NCBI RefSeq assembly: GCF_002999335.1 | Contig: NW_020312381.1 | Location: 186,001 to 250,000 of the forward strand | Length of the DNA: 64,000 bases | Direction: 5' to 3' | DNA from: Cyclospora cayetanensis | Lineage: Eukaryota > Apicomplexa > Conoidasida > Eucoccidiorida > Eimeriidae | In this document: positions 21,187-33,170 of the stretch, one piece after another | How the letters are laid out: every line of letters starts with the position of its first letter | Position numbering within the stretch: the first letter of the stretch is position 1 | Program-made: the position numbers and the translations under genes | Notes under the pieces: generated by a model | What the model saw: the letters and a program-made list of their open reading frames with translations, nothing else | Told to the model about the DNA's origin: nothing | Database searches by the model: none

Positions 21187-24100
21187 ATGGCCTCCTCTAT
21201 TTTGGAGGTTTTGCGGGGTGCTCACGAGGACGTGGAGAAGCTAGAGGACGTTGCTGCGCAGCTGCTGCTGCAGCAGCAGGAGATAGAGGGAGATGCGCAG
21301 CAACAGCAACAGCAACAACAACTCGCTCCCCTGTCCTACAAACCAAAGCGTTTGAGCGAGCGCAAGAGGAAGGAGTCGTTGCGGCTGCAAGCAGCGCTTT
21401 CGGACTGCATCGCGCGCATCCAGGAGAGAGCTTCCTCCATCATTTCCGTGTACGAGGACGAGGACGGTCTGAAGAGGGAAGAGACCCTCTACCTGGGAGG
21501 CCAGCGGCAGCTCCGCAGGGTGACGGCAAGCGGCAGCAGCACCGATGTTTGGGTTAACTTTTATGACAGAATCAAGGAGATTCGCGGCGCCCATAAGCGC
21601 AGGCAAATCGAGAGGCCGGAAGATGCGCAGGTGCCCACTGTGCCGAGGGGTGTGGACGAAATACTCCAAGAATTCATGGAGGTAGGTGCAGGAAGGCCAG
21701 CTTTCAAGAGCGCGTTGCGAGTGATTTCCGTAGGTGATCTGATGTGATGGTCTCTTTAAGTCGTCACTTTCTATTGCACCCGCCGAATGCTGCAGCTGGG
21801 CCGCCACAGAGGCCCCTCTGCAAGCTGGAGGAGTGAGTACGGGCTGCAGAGGAGGGCTGCATGCATTTTGTTGCCCTCTGTTGAGTGCATACTACTTCCT
21901 TTGCATGCATGGGCGTGCTGTCGTTCTTTCCTTCCTTCCCGCGGCATCGTGTGTTGGCACTGTCCACTCCCCTTCTTCCATATGCAGTCCTTTCCTACCC
22001 ACGCTCCCGCTGCTGCCCTCTTGGCCACCCCTGCCGCGGCTGCACTTTCTGCTGATGCTCCTTCAGACGCCGTATTTGGATGCTCTCTTTGAAGACGCAG
22101 AGTCCTTCGGTCGCTTGGTGTCGTTGGATGCGTCGTATCGGTCCTTCTGTGGACTGAAAAAAATACAGCGTCACTTCATCCGCGAAGCGAAAGAGAAGGA
22201 GGCACGTTATGACGTCGGCAGCTTTATATGTAGCGCACTCTTCCCTCGTGCTTGCCGCGCCCTTTTGCGTTTACTGCCTGCCTGCCTGCCTGCCTTTTCG
22301 GCTCATAAGGCTTCATCCGTCGCCTGTATGCATGTTATCGTTTCGCATCTCCCTTCAGCTAGCACGCCTTCGAAAGAAAGGCGCTTCCGAGGAGGTACTC
22401 GCGGACCGTTCCGCTGCCCTGGACGAGGAGATAGGAGGTTGCACAATGGACTATTTGTCATACCTTCGTACTCTGGGAGACTTTACGAGAATCCCGAGGC
22501 ATCTCAAGTATAAGCAACAAGATTATCGAGAGTATCTGCAAGGAACTCTACAGTATCTCGAGGATTTTTTCTTCAGAAGGAACCCCCTAGCGGACGCCGA
22601 CAAGGTGCGGCAGCCCGACTGCCTTGCAGCCGTCTTGTATGTGCCTCTGTCGTTCAATTGCTTGCCTGACTCTCTCCCAGCCTCCCTTCTACCACCCACC
22701 TCCTTCCACCGTGCCTCTCTGATGGTGCGTGGCGTTTCGCGCAGGTCCGGGAGACAGTTCTTTCCGACTTTGAGCGCCAATTCGCAGCCTCGCAAGTTAA
22801 CGGCTGGGAGGAGAAGACGCACAGCAATCCCCTCTATTGCAGAGTCACAGACAGACTCTTTGCAAATCCAAACACTTACGCCTCGCATCAGCAGGTCTGC
22901 ACTGTCTCTCTCTCTTTCTTGCCCCGCTTTATCCGTCCTACTCTGTACTCGCACTCCATCGGCACGTATCCCATGCCCGTTCCTGCAACATCTTCCTCCT
23001 TCTGTCCGTTCGTACTGCTGTTTCTCCCTTCCTTCCTTTCGCTCCGCGACGCCGATTGCTGGCCATCACCATCTCGATATGCTCTGGTTTTTCCAGCTGC
23101 TCCTGCACCCACCCTGCACGTTCTCCTTGGCCATTTGTACCTAATTAGTTGTGGATTGATATCACTGTTGAAGCTATCGCGCCCCTTTTGCCCCCTTTCG
23201 GTGGTTGCTCCTTTGTTATGCTCATCGGAAGGTGCCTGTGCCGTTCACTATGCGATGCGCACTCTGCAGGGATCGGCCTATAAAAAGAAGCTGCTGGCCG
23301 CTGCTTCCCTTTCGGCCGAAGAGATTGCGGCTGCAACCAAGCGATGTGAAGACGCGGATCGGCAGCTAGCAGTTTTGGAGTTTTCGATTAAGGCATACGC
23401 CGACATGCTTCAGGAGCCCATTAATGTAAGCAGTGACACCTGTAAAGCGAGGTTCAAAGCCTGCCTCGCTCTACAGCACGGTCACTTAAATGCTCTTGCC
23501 ACCCCACATGCTGCTCAAGGGTGTAGGGCGTTAAGATGGAGCTACTGGCTTTGTTTTTGCTGCTGCAGCAAACGATTGCTTTCTATCAGAAAAAGCAATC
23601 CACTACCGCCGAAGAAGCACTTGAACAGGAAGATGACGACTCGGAAATTGGTTAGTTTCAGGCGTCTTTTTGTCCGCGTCTTGCAGCGTAGCAGAGAACG
23701 TGGCATGGGAAATGGTGTTTCGAAGAGCCACCAGATACACTCGCTCGCTACCGTATGATTGCAATCTTGCACCGTTGCGTTGCCTTATGCGTGTAGAGGA
23801 GGATGCTCAGCAGGACGAAGAGGACAGTGAAGCAGAAGAGGAGGAGGGACCGGTCTACAATCCTTTGAATCTCCCTCTTGGTATCTTTTAATTTGTGTTG
23901 TACTCTCCATGCTGGGCGCCTCTCTGTTTTGTTTTCTTGTGTTCTCTCACCTTCCTACTCACCTTCAAAATCCTACTCTCAGCCTTTTCTTGGCTTGTTC
24001 GCCTCTTTCAGGGGGGCGAAGCTCGCGCTTCTTTGCATGCATCCCCCGGAGCGGTCTCTCGAGGCATTTAGCGGTTTCTTGGGCTTTCTTTGTATGCGTG

Positions 24101-24928
24101 TGTCGTAGGATTTGATGGCCGTCCGATCCCTTACTGGCTGTACAAGCTCCACGGACTGGGTCAGCAGCGTCAACTTCCCCAACTAAACTGTGCCTTTCCC
24201 TCCTTCCCAAATTCATTATTCACAAGAATGACAATGGACGGCCCCCACTGTGCGTTTCGTGATGCACATGCGTTTTTTTCAGGCCAGGAGTTCAAATGTG
24301 AGATTTGCGGCAATTTCAGTTACTGGGGCCGTCGTGCCTTCGAGAGGCATTTCTCTGAATGGCGCCACTCCTTCGGGATGCGATGCCTCAAGATACCAAA
24401 CACAACACATTTCAAAGTGTGTTCCTTATCTACTGTTTTATCTCTGCATAGGCCTCTCTCCACGTACACACAATGGAAATAGCCACGGAGGCACTTCAAT
24501 CTGTTGCTGGCCAGCCGTGCGGTCCGCGTTGAAACTTTGTTGATTTTGATGATAGCAGGGGAAGAAAGGCTAATGCGGGTCTTTGTTTGTCTTTGTCATG
24601 GTCAGTTTTAGGGGTGTTCGCGCTTGACATACGCTTTTTGTGTGTCTCAGGAGATAACAAAGATTGAGGACGCGATTCTGCTCTACGAGCGACTAAAAAA
24701 ACAGGCAGAAGGGAATGTACGCAAAAGTTTTGGCTCTAGGGGGACAGGAAGCAAAGCGCTTCTTTTTTGCAGAGGGTTCGTCACCATGAATCATGCTTCG
24801 GGGGGAGTGCGCGGTGCGGTGCGTCTCAGGCCTTCAAACAAGACCAAGAGCTCGAATGCGAAGATGCAGATGGGAACGTCATGAATCTCCGAGCCTTCGA
24901 AGATCTCCGAAGGCAGGGACTTATTTGA
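21187..24928 (+). CDS. splicing factor 3A subunit 3 (SF3a60), eleven exons
   Basis: Subunit of the SF3a complex of U2 snRNP, needed for branch-site recognition in the nucleus. Exons in phase: 21187-21681, 22067-22213, 22359-22604, 22745-22894, 23270-23425, 23569-23650, 23797-23880, 24109-24159, 24283-24416, 24651-24716, 24830-24928; 569 residues against about 500 in human. The N-terminal helix pair [20 protein letters not shown] is followed by a Q run and [11 protein letters not shown]. Then [14 protein letters not shown], the HAT-like region [30 protein letters not shown] and [14 protein letters not shown]. The matrin-type zinc finger [19 protein letters not shown] with [10 protein letters not shown] spans exon 9. 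The C terminus [18 protein letters not shown] matches the family end exactly in place. Donor GTCGGC of exon 2 is the weakest site. Confidence 0.95.
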
Positions 24929-25391
24929 GATGATGCCCAGCCTGCTGTAGCCACCCTCGACCTGTTGATCGGGCAGCCGAGTAATGAGACAAAGAGAGAT
25001 CGATGGGTGCTCATCCTTTCGCTTGATGTCTCGTCAGCCCATGCGAAGGGACTTGGAGGCAACAGGGAACGATCTGCATAGGGGCACTAGCTTGCCTTCT
25101 CTTTTTACTACCCCTTTCTTACTCTAGCGCCAGGTCTCTGAATAGATGCCTGCATATCTCTGTACTCTTCCAATCCTTAGCAACTCTTGATTTGCACCCC
25201 TCTGCCGTGCTTCTACTGTAGGCATAACTACAGTACTGCATCATTAGGTGCGTAGCTATAATATGCTCATACAGCTTTTCTGAGGTGCGCGAACACCTAG
25301 AATCGAGTTCCGTGAGTCGGAACTGGGGGCAGCTACGTTAAATAAGGAGAACAGGGCCCAAAACAATTGGCCAATCCGCGGTAGTCCTGTC
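24929..25391. other. intergenic, convergent 3' ends
   Basis: About 460 bases between the stops of SF3A3 and the unknown minus-strand gene. No feature supported. Confidence 0.5.
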
Positions 25392-26455
25392 CTATGGCGC
25401 TTGCTCCTCACCCCCGACCTCCGCTGGCTCGTGCCATGCAGCCTCTCCAGCAGAAGCTTGATATGTTTCATTTGGTCCGGTTCTATCTTCCGTGAATGGC
25501 TGCTGTGTGATTGTTTCTTCGGTTTCTATGGTTTCCGGGGCCTCATCTAGCTTCTTCTCTTGGGTTGGTGGGCCTTGCGTGGCGTTAGTGATGAGGCGAT
25601 CGACCTCTTCAACACTAGCGGCCTCCGCAGTCCTTTCACTTGGGATCGCCCCAAACGCCTCCTCTAGGCGACTGAAAACAGGGCAGACACATAAGGCGTA
25701 GGGACACCCGGTGGACGCTACTAAGTGGCAGCTGCAGTACGATAGGTTGACAGTAAGGCGAAGTATGCACGCGCACACCTTCACCTTCCCTAGTCGGGCC
25801 CAAGTAAGAATCCACCTCCATTATGGGTTAGTTAATCCCTGATCCATAGCAGACGGAAGATTTCGGGGACTGGTGGGAAAAGGAGACGCACAGGCAGGCG
25901 GCAACAAGTGGGCTTCTGCATAAGGACCCGTAGATGTACTGCGCTGCATGTGCGGGTGTATTGGGGTCATCCAGTATGTCCACGTTGGCAAGCCCAGAAA
26001 CGGGGGACACTGAGCGTCTCATCTTCACTGAAACACGTGAAACAGGCACCAAACGCAGCACGCTATAGGTATTTTTGCCTAGGCAGTTGTACCCAACTGT
26101 GTAGCTAGTTTTATGTCCAGAGATTCCTCTGAAGAACTTAATCCCCGTGACCTGCGTGGGCACGGTTCACTTCCCTGCCGGGCCATTTACATCTTAATGT
26201 TTTGTGCCGATGTGCTCATTTGCTTGTCTTACCTCCCTCATAGGCAAAAAATCGTCGGAGATTTTTTTCCTCACTCTCCTGAGCAGCTTTAAAGAGCCAT
26301 GCTAGCTGAGGGCTCCTGCACAGACTCGAGTACGTTGTCATCTGGGACAGCCTTTTTCGACACCAATCCAAAGCCGGTAATGCCACGGACTTTGAAGATG
26401 ATGCCGCAGAAGGTGTAGCCATGTGCTCCGACTCTTCAGGCTCAGTGGAAATATC
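25392..26455 (-). CDS. unknown protein, three 3' exons
   Basis: I do not recognise this protein. Three exons join in phase with good signals: 26455-26233 (acceptor TTGTCCTGTTCAG, donor GTAAGA), 26027-25928 and 25671-25392 (stop at 25392). They encode 200 residues. The first part has LDWCRKRLSQMTTYSSLCRS and FKAAQESEEKNLRRFFAYEG. The middle has PVSGLANVDILDDPNTPAHA and AQYIYGRLEEAFGAIPSE. The tail is acidic, E/T/P-rich and likely disordered (LDEAPETIETEETITQQ). The ATG within the first exon (at EHMATPS) could be a start, but an upstream exon is more likely because a true acceptor opens this one. A possible first exon is at 27820-27682, though its phase does not join directly. Confidence 0.6.
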
Positions 26456-27681
26456 CTGAACAGGACAAATAAGGGAGTGCCGCCATCGCATGAGAATGCT
26501 GGAGAGGGTCGATGGCAGACGGAGGAGGCAGGATACGGGGATGAACCAGAGAACATGGTGCCTAGTTCCATCCCTTGAGAAGATAGCTCTGTGGTTCAGC
26601 TCTGGTGCTGTTAGAGACCACTCTATCAAAGACAAGCCTCTGGAGGTATAATACACGCCTCTTCTTTGGAGTACGGTGATCACAGAAAAAGAAAACGCAG
26701 AGATGAGCCTACAATCGAAAACAAGTAAAAGTGCTTCTAAATCTTTGTCTCATGTGGTTAAACTGTCAGGGTTCCAGGGTGATCTTGTCAGACAAAGGGT
26801 TCGGTGTTTCGTGTACAGGGATCGGGGGTTACTTGTGCATCCTCTCTTTTTAAGTGTAAAAAGGATGGCTTGAAAGGCGAGTATAGCTTGATACTTCCCG
26901 CCTCTCCACTAAGGGCCCATATCATGCACAAAACTACAGGCGGGAGGTTACGCCTCATTATCGTTGATCAGAGACCTCGAGTTAAGATAATTTGCAGGGG
27001 TCCCTTGCGCCTTTCTTGCTGTAATTTTTCAGTATTTCGCGCAAAAGCAATATTTTATGCCTCAAAAGTGAAGCATGATGGATGATGGAAGCCGCATTTT
27101 AGTGTGGGACCCTTTCATCGGATGCGCGACCACCAGCCAGGGACTTGGGGAAAGGGATGGGTCACTAGACACTCAGTTGCGCCAAAGATGCAAGTATACT
27201 GCGCACTACACCTAAATACACTCAGGCACACATGTTTTCTGTTTGTATGCAGGATAATTTATTATTTCAGTCTTATGGGCGTGAAAAAGACCCTGTGTAC
27301 TTCGTTCCTTACTGTATTTAACTGGATGCCGGACCACTCCAACGCCAATGGACTGTCACATATTTAGTACAACGATGAAACTTGACTTGCCATAAATCTG
27401 CCATGCGCAAATACAAAAAAATTGAGAGTCTCCTGGTCATCTTGCACACTTTTTGCATGTTTCTTGGCGGCACTAGCGCTGCAGATGGACGCGCAAGTCT
27501 TATCACCGGTATTGATTACATGGCTTACATACATACGTGATGTTCATCATAGACTCTTTGGTTGTGTAGTGATAGCTGGAATCCCATTAGGTAGGCAATG
27601 TCTCTATTAGGCAATGAATTGGGCAGCGAACTCTTGACAAAAATCGGTGTTTCTTACTACGGGGGACGCTGCTGTATCGAC
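26456..27681. other. AT-rich stretch, possibly one or more introns
   Basis: About 1.2 kb with no supported frame. If the 27820 exon belongs to the 25392-26455 gene, this stretch is intron sequence and must hide at least one small phase-correcting exon. Confidence 0.4.
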
Positions 27682-27820
27682 CTTGTTGCATGGGCCTTGC
27701 ATGAGACGCTCCCTCAAAAAGCTCACTATATTTTTTGGGCATAACTGCCTTCTGAAGTAGCTGTGTAAATCCTTTAATCGCATCCCACTGCGTTCCTTGA
27801 CTGAATTGACGACGGGCCAT
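27682..27820 (-). CDS. possible first exon of an unknown gene
   Basis: ATG 27820 opens a protein-like segment (MARRQFSQGTQWDAIKGFTQ, then LLQKAVMPKKYSELFEGASH) that ends at a possible donor GTCGAT. The basic, amphipathic start could be a mitochondrial presequence, which is inference only. The exon leaves phase 1, while the exon at 26455 opens in phase 0, so the two cannot join directly. It could be the start of that gene with a missing exon between, a separate small gene, or noise. Confidence 0.35.
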
Positions 27821-28937
27821 CAAGGTAATCTTGGACCCACCCTCAGCATGCTACGCATTCGCACAAAGGTACACATTGCATAGGGACATCACGTATATTC
27901 AGAGTTTATAATTTTTTCGAGAACACAGCAAAGCACAAAGACAATTGCAACATTGCTCAACAGAATACCAAATTCCAGGTAGTGTAGTAAGATCATAAAC
28001 GGTGAATTGGCTCACTGGAGGCTCCGCGTTTCAAAGCCTCCATAAAGTGAACTGCTCACACATCTGATTCTATGCCTTTAAGGCATACTAAGGACTGCCT
28101 AAGCATTGCTTGGCCCATTAATACCTTGTTTTGCGTCCACCTCAGGCCTTGCGTACAAGTATATCAGGGGGTTGGCTTTAAAAAGGGGTTATGCACGAGC
28201 CACCTCCTTTTTACAATCATTCAAGTCTTACTTGTTCGATTTAGTTGTCCTAATACCTTATTTTTTGCATATTGTCAGCCATACGCAATAAGGATGCACT
28301 CTGTGCAAATGCTCCAAGCCGCTACGTGGCACCGAGTGCGTATGCTTGGAGTGCTTAAAGAATCCAGCAGTGCCCACACCATTCATCCTCTTTTCCCTTA
28401 TGCCGGCACCTTGCGGAGTGAAAGACATGAGGACGAGGGGGCGCTTTAAAGCGGACGCTTCACAAATTTTTCAAAATTGTGATTCGGACTCGAGGCTAGA
28501 AGTTTGCTTATCAAGACCACAAAAGAAGTATTACATTATGGAGCTTGCGGTGTACAGGAAGGGTCGCCTCCAGCTGTAGAGAACCATCACCGTGACAGGC
28601 GACAGCGCCAGGTCCTTGTTCCCCCTTTTAAATATTTGTTTCCATCTTTCGTGCCTTTGCAATTATTCATGCAAGTACGCCAAGTATAGGGGCATCTAAA
28701 GTCCCGAAGTATGAAGTGCATAGTAGTCTCTATCACGTGTATGCAGGTTCATTTATCGAATTCTTCAAATCTGTAAGCAGCTGTTAAGTGTGTTTTTGAT
28801 GGTTGTGTTTCTTTGTACCCACGCCATAAGGGTTGCACATACGCGCGAGCCTTTTAATCGGTATGGCATCAGACACGCACGTCCCATGGCGGATGTCCCA
28901 GGACCCTTGACCACCGAGTCAGCTAGCTATATGGCTA
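27821..28937. other. intergenic, AT-rich
   Basis: About 1.1 kb between the possible exon at 27820 and the RTF1 stop. No supported frame on either strand. Confidence 0.45.
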
Positions 28938-31900
28938 TTAACCGCCAAGCTGCATGCTGGCTAGCTGCGCCACTTGTCTCTTGTATTCTTCAAGAGAAAT
29001 TGAAAGACACTGCGCCGGCAATTCGATCTTTGCGGGAGTTGAAAGCATGAGGGGAGCGTAGTACGCTCCAGGAGGCGGTGGCGCTGCCTTGATCCGGGCA
29101 GCGAGGGAGGCCCCTGTGTCCATGATCTGCGTGCAGGCTCAAACAGCCAAAATTCTCTACCAGGATGGGAAACAGGCAGGACAACATACAATGTAAGACC
29201 AAGTGGTGACATATCAGAAAGCAGAAGAAAACGACTGGGACCCTACTTAACGTGAATATTCGGGCTGCGATAGAACCAGGCATATAAAATGACAGAGCCA
29301 AACCGAAAGCAACACAGGCATCATGAGACGCGAGCAGGCAGCAGAGGCAAAATAAGTCCATATAAAAAGTGATGGGCATATGGCGAGACAGTTACAGGTT
29401 GGTAGGGCACACGAGGAGAGACGGGAGGAGCCACTAAGATACTCAGATTCAACAAGCAAAGTGAAGGTGGCTCTGAAAGAACCATTACCTGTACGTAGGT
29501 GGACGCCAGGCGCTGCTGCTGTTCATGCGTCTGCCCCATAATGGACTGTAGGCCAGTGGCGATGCACATGCCATGGACCGCTGGCGCTGCAGCAGAGTGG
29601 ACAGCAAATTCAGCAAGCCCATACTTAGCCACTGCTGCTTCTGTTGCTCTTGCTACTGTTTAAAGTTTTGTAAAGCTGATTCATAGTCTCACAAGCAGCT
29701 CCGCTGTGGGACGGCGGCGTTGAGTCATCGTGCCTCCTGTGAGCCGTTAGTAGTCCTCCCCTTCTCGGTGTATCCCCTATTGTTTGTGCTAGACGTCTCT
29801 GCGTGTTGATCGTGTCGGCTAGTGGCTGGAATCGGCATTTGGCCAGCTGTGCCTCCGCAGCTGCTTTCCGCTGCAGTAGCACTGCAAGGCATTCGCGCAG
29901 CTCCTTCCGATCAGAGGAGGCCGTTGAAGTAGAAGAAAGCGAGGCCATAACAGAGTTAACTTGATGCCGAAGGGCAGTCGCCTGCTTTATCAAAGCCCCT
30001 CTGGTCTGCAATGGTGAGGCACTCGCCTTTTCTTTGCTCTGAAGAATCTGCTGCACGTCGGCGTCGGTAAAAGTAAACTGCAGGAAAAACAAGCTAACAC
30101 CTCGTCAGCAAGTTAGTAAGCTAGCTAGCAAACTACCTCAAGAAACAGCCACCTCGCAAAGAAACTGGCTACTCATGCCTAGCTCTGCCTCCCTCAACCT
30201 GGTCTTTCCTCCATTCCTGCCCCTATCTACATAAATGTGCCAATTTCCTCAACTTCTGGGGCCTAGTAAATAGCTCCATATCCATGGATCGCCTCTGCAT
30301 GCCGCTGCTGCTACCTCTCCGGATGCCGTTTTCCCTTTCAGCCTGTGCTCACCTTTTCGAGCTGCATGGCTTTGTTTTTCATCTTCTTTGCCAAATCATC
30401 GACCGTATCAAATTGCTGCAGCTTCTTCAGCCAGTTGTCGAACTCCTTTTGGGTTGCGGGGGCATCAATAAGCTCGGCCAGAGTAAACTCTCTATCATAC
30501 TTGGCACTGGCCTTTGGCGTCGGTCTGAGCACTAGTGAGTAGATGCACCTGCGAATGCTGCCGTCGACCTTCACACTGTACTCGCTGCAAGTCCTTATGC
30601 CGACGATCTGGCAGACAATGGCGTCGGGAGGGGGGGCCCCTCGTAGAGCAGGAACCCCGCCAGGCGGAGACACTTTCACAACGCATCCCTTCAGATAGGA
30701 CTCTGCCTGGGGATGCTCGAGGATATGATTCAACCGCGATACGGAAACACGCACGCGATTCAAAAGAGCAAGAGAAAGACGCCCCAACATCCTTAAGGAT
30801 AAGCTCTTCCGGGTTCGCTCCTCGAAATCTAGACGATCCTCCGCAAAGAGGCTCGCATCGCCCTCATCGGGACGCGCCTAAATACAAAGGGACACGTTTG
30901 AAAACTGAGTGCTGCAGAGGGCGACACAAAAGAAGTTCAATGCATACCACAAGTCTAAAAGCCTTAACGCTCACGGCAGGTCGCTTCTTGCTGACGCTTT
31001 TGGGTTCTGGAATTTCTTCGGGCGGCTTCTTAGGGGTTTGGGGAGCCTCCGCGTCTGAGGGGGGTCCCTCCGCCTCGGAGCTAAATTCCATTTCGCTCCC
31101 TTCACGAGATTGGATTTCTCCCTCCTCCGACGCATTCGCTGAACAAACACAGTCCTTCGAACACCATGTCATGAAATCCACAGCAAGAACCAGAAGGGCT
31201 CGGTGAGCTAGCGGGAAACCCCATGCAAATCTTCAAACCCGCGATCCACCACCCCTCGAAAGCCAATGTGAGCTGAAGGCGAGACCCCATGCGAGGGTCC
31301 ACAACTCGAAATGCAAACATACAGCTCGTGTCGGATGCTTTGCTCTGCAGTTGTTTCATCCTGGCTCGACGTGCACGGATATCCGAGAGGGCCTCTAGAC
31401 GACCTGCCATGTTTCGCACACGGAGAATACTCTGAACCTTGAGCTCTAGCAGACGCAGTCGAGCCAATATTTCGTCACAGGAAAAGGCACTGGTGAGACA
31501 CGGATAAAAGGAGAAACCCAGGTACCGCCAAAGGGGAAAAAATACACAACGAAAACCCCCCCAAAATCGAAGCGCTAGAGGGGACAGAGAGTTGATTAGT
31601 ACGCTCAAGAAGGAGGTGGCGTGACAGCGTAATGTAATTACATTCGCATGGGCATGGACGGGAATGCAGGACGGTCCCGGTCACCCCCCAACCATGCTGC
31701 TGATGGACGCATACTGAGGAACACATCATGTTTCTGCCTTACCATCCTTTCTATCCTTGGAGCTCCGAAGCAGCTCTGCCCGTTGTCGTTCCCTCGCGAC
31801 TTCTTCATAGCGCCGCGCTAACTCCGCCTCTCTTTGGAACTCGTTCATGCTCTCCAACGCCTAATGCGAGACGCAAAATGGGGTGTATCAGCACCTCACA

Positions 31901-32097
31901 AGTGATCGCATGCAGGTACATTTCGAAGCAGAGTGGCGCGCCGGCACGTGCACAACATCATACACACCAGGGAGAGGGAATGAACGGACTTTTTTGTCAT
32001 TGTCATCTCTGTACAGAAGCTCTGCGTCAAACTCGCGAGTACTTAAGAAGGGGCCCTCAGAAAGGGGCCCCTCCCCTCTGCGCCTCGCCCTCTTCAT
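28938..32097 (-). CDS. RNA polymerase-associated protein RTF1 (Paf1 complex), eight exons
   Basis: RTF1 works with the Paf1 complex in transcription elongation and H2B ubiquitination; its Plus3 domain binds Spt5. Exons in phase: 32097-31966, 31860-31743, 31445-31323, 31138-30948, 30877-30353, 30077-29795, 29655-29489, 29126-28938; 575 residues. Early exons show FDAELLYRDDNDKKVRSFPL and ALESMNEFQREAELARRYEE, the charged region before Plus3. Exon 5 holds the Plus3 domain: RLNHILEHPQAESYLKGCVV, VCQIVGIRTCSEYSVKVDG and REFTLAELIDAPATQKEFDN. Exon 6 begins FTFTDADVQQILQSKEKAS. The C terminus CLSISLEEYKRQ matches the SLNLEDYKKRRG-like end of human RTF1. A good acceptor at 32138-32139 keeps the frame open above ATG 32097, so an upstream first exon is possible. 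The exon 6 donor (GTCTAG) is weak. Confidence 0.88.
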
Positions 32098-32137
32098 CTT
32101 GTGGAGCGGCTCTGCATGCGGCGTGTACGGAAATTCA

Positions 32138-33170
32138 CTGCGGGGGAGAGAAAACGACTACTAACATGGTTGAGTGCGATGATAGAGGACGACGCACACC
32201 CTAGGAAGCAGGGCAAACGGATTCGTACATCCACATAGCGGTTCAAACAAATTTGTATGGGTTCGAAATCAAAAGTAAGAGGAAAACGAGAAACCTTGCG
32301 GAACAAACGAGTCTTCAAAGCCTCCAGCGAGCGGAGGGTGTGTCCCACCAGAAGCGTATCTAGGCACTATACTATTCTGCTGCTTCCGCCTGTAAAGGGA
32401 AAGTCTTGCTTCAAGCCGTTTCGACACACGTTTTATCGCTCAAATACACAAACAAATGACAATTTCATCCGAATGGGTCCCAGGCCGGCAAAAAGCCCCA
32501 AATTGGCGCATGCAAACTGTACCAAGGCTCATGACATGCAAGGGTAGGGTTTCCCGCACCGCCTACTTGCACTAGCTCTCATCGAGCGCATAAACATTGG
32601 GAGCAGCGATTCGATGTGCTTGTAAGAGCTTAGTGTAGAGGGTCATGCTAAGCATTGAATGAATGGTCAGTCCTGGGGCAGCCTTTTGTCAAGGAGCCAA
32701 CAGGAAGAGATTGTAGCCGACAAAATCTGAAAAGTGTCGAAAAAACCACCGCTTTTACTGTTTTTGCTTTTATTTTCTTCATTCATTGTTTAAAAGGCAA
32801 GCTGAAGCTAAACTCTAGTTCGGTTAATAGCATACGCAAAACCCATGGTGTATAGCTGCCTGCAGCTGCAACAATGCGACCGTTTGGGGAGGGGTGGTTA
32901 ACAATAGCTCTAATTTTAGTACCTAATAGAATAAAAGGGATAAAACTCCATAAATGAGTCGAGCGCATCACATACTGCTGTGCCTAAAAGCCCCAGCTGG
33001 GCGAAAAGAGCCCCTGCTGCTGCGGCTGCTGCTCTGCGGGGAGGTCTGCTGCTGCTGTAGCTGCTGCTGGTGTTGCTACCGCTGCTGCCTCTTGAGCTGT
33101 TTAAGGATTGCCTCTGCCGTTTTCTTCTCCTTTTTGTTTTCACATTTAGCCTCGAAAAGGACTCCCGAAG
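32138..33170. promoter_or_regulatory. divergent upstream region of RTF1 and RPSA
   Basis: About 1 kb between the 5' sides of RTF1 (-) and RPSA (+). It may include a 5' exon of RTF1 that I could not place. A CTG/TGC-rich run lies at 33013-33095. No core promoter element identified. Confidence 0.45.
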
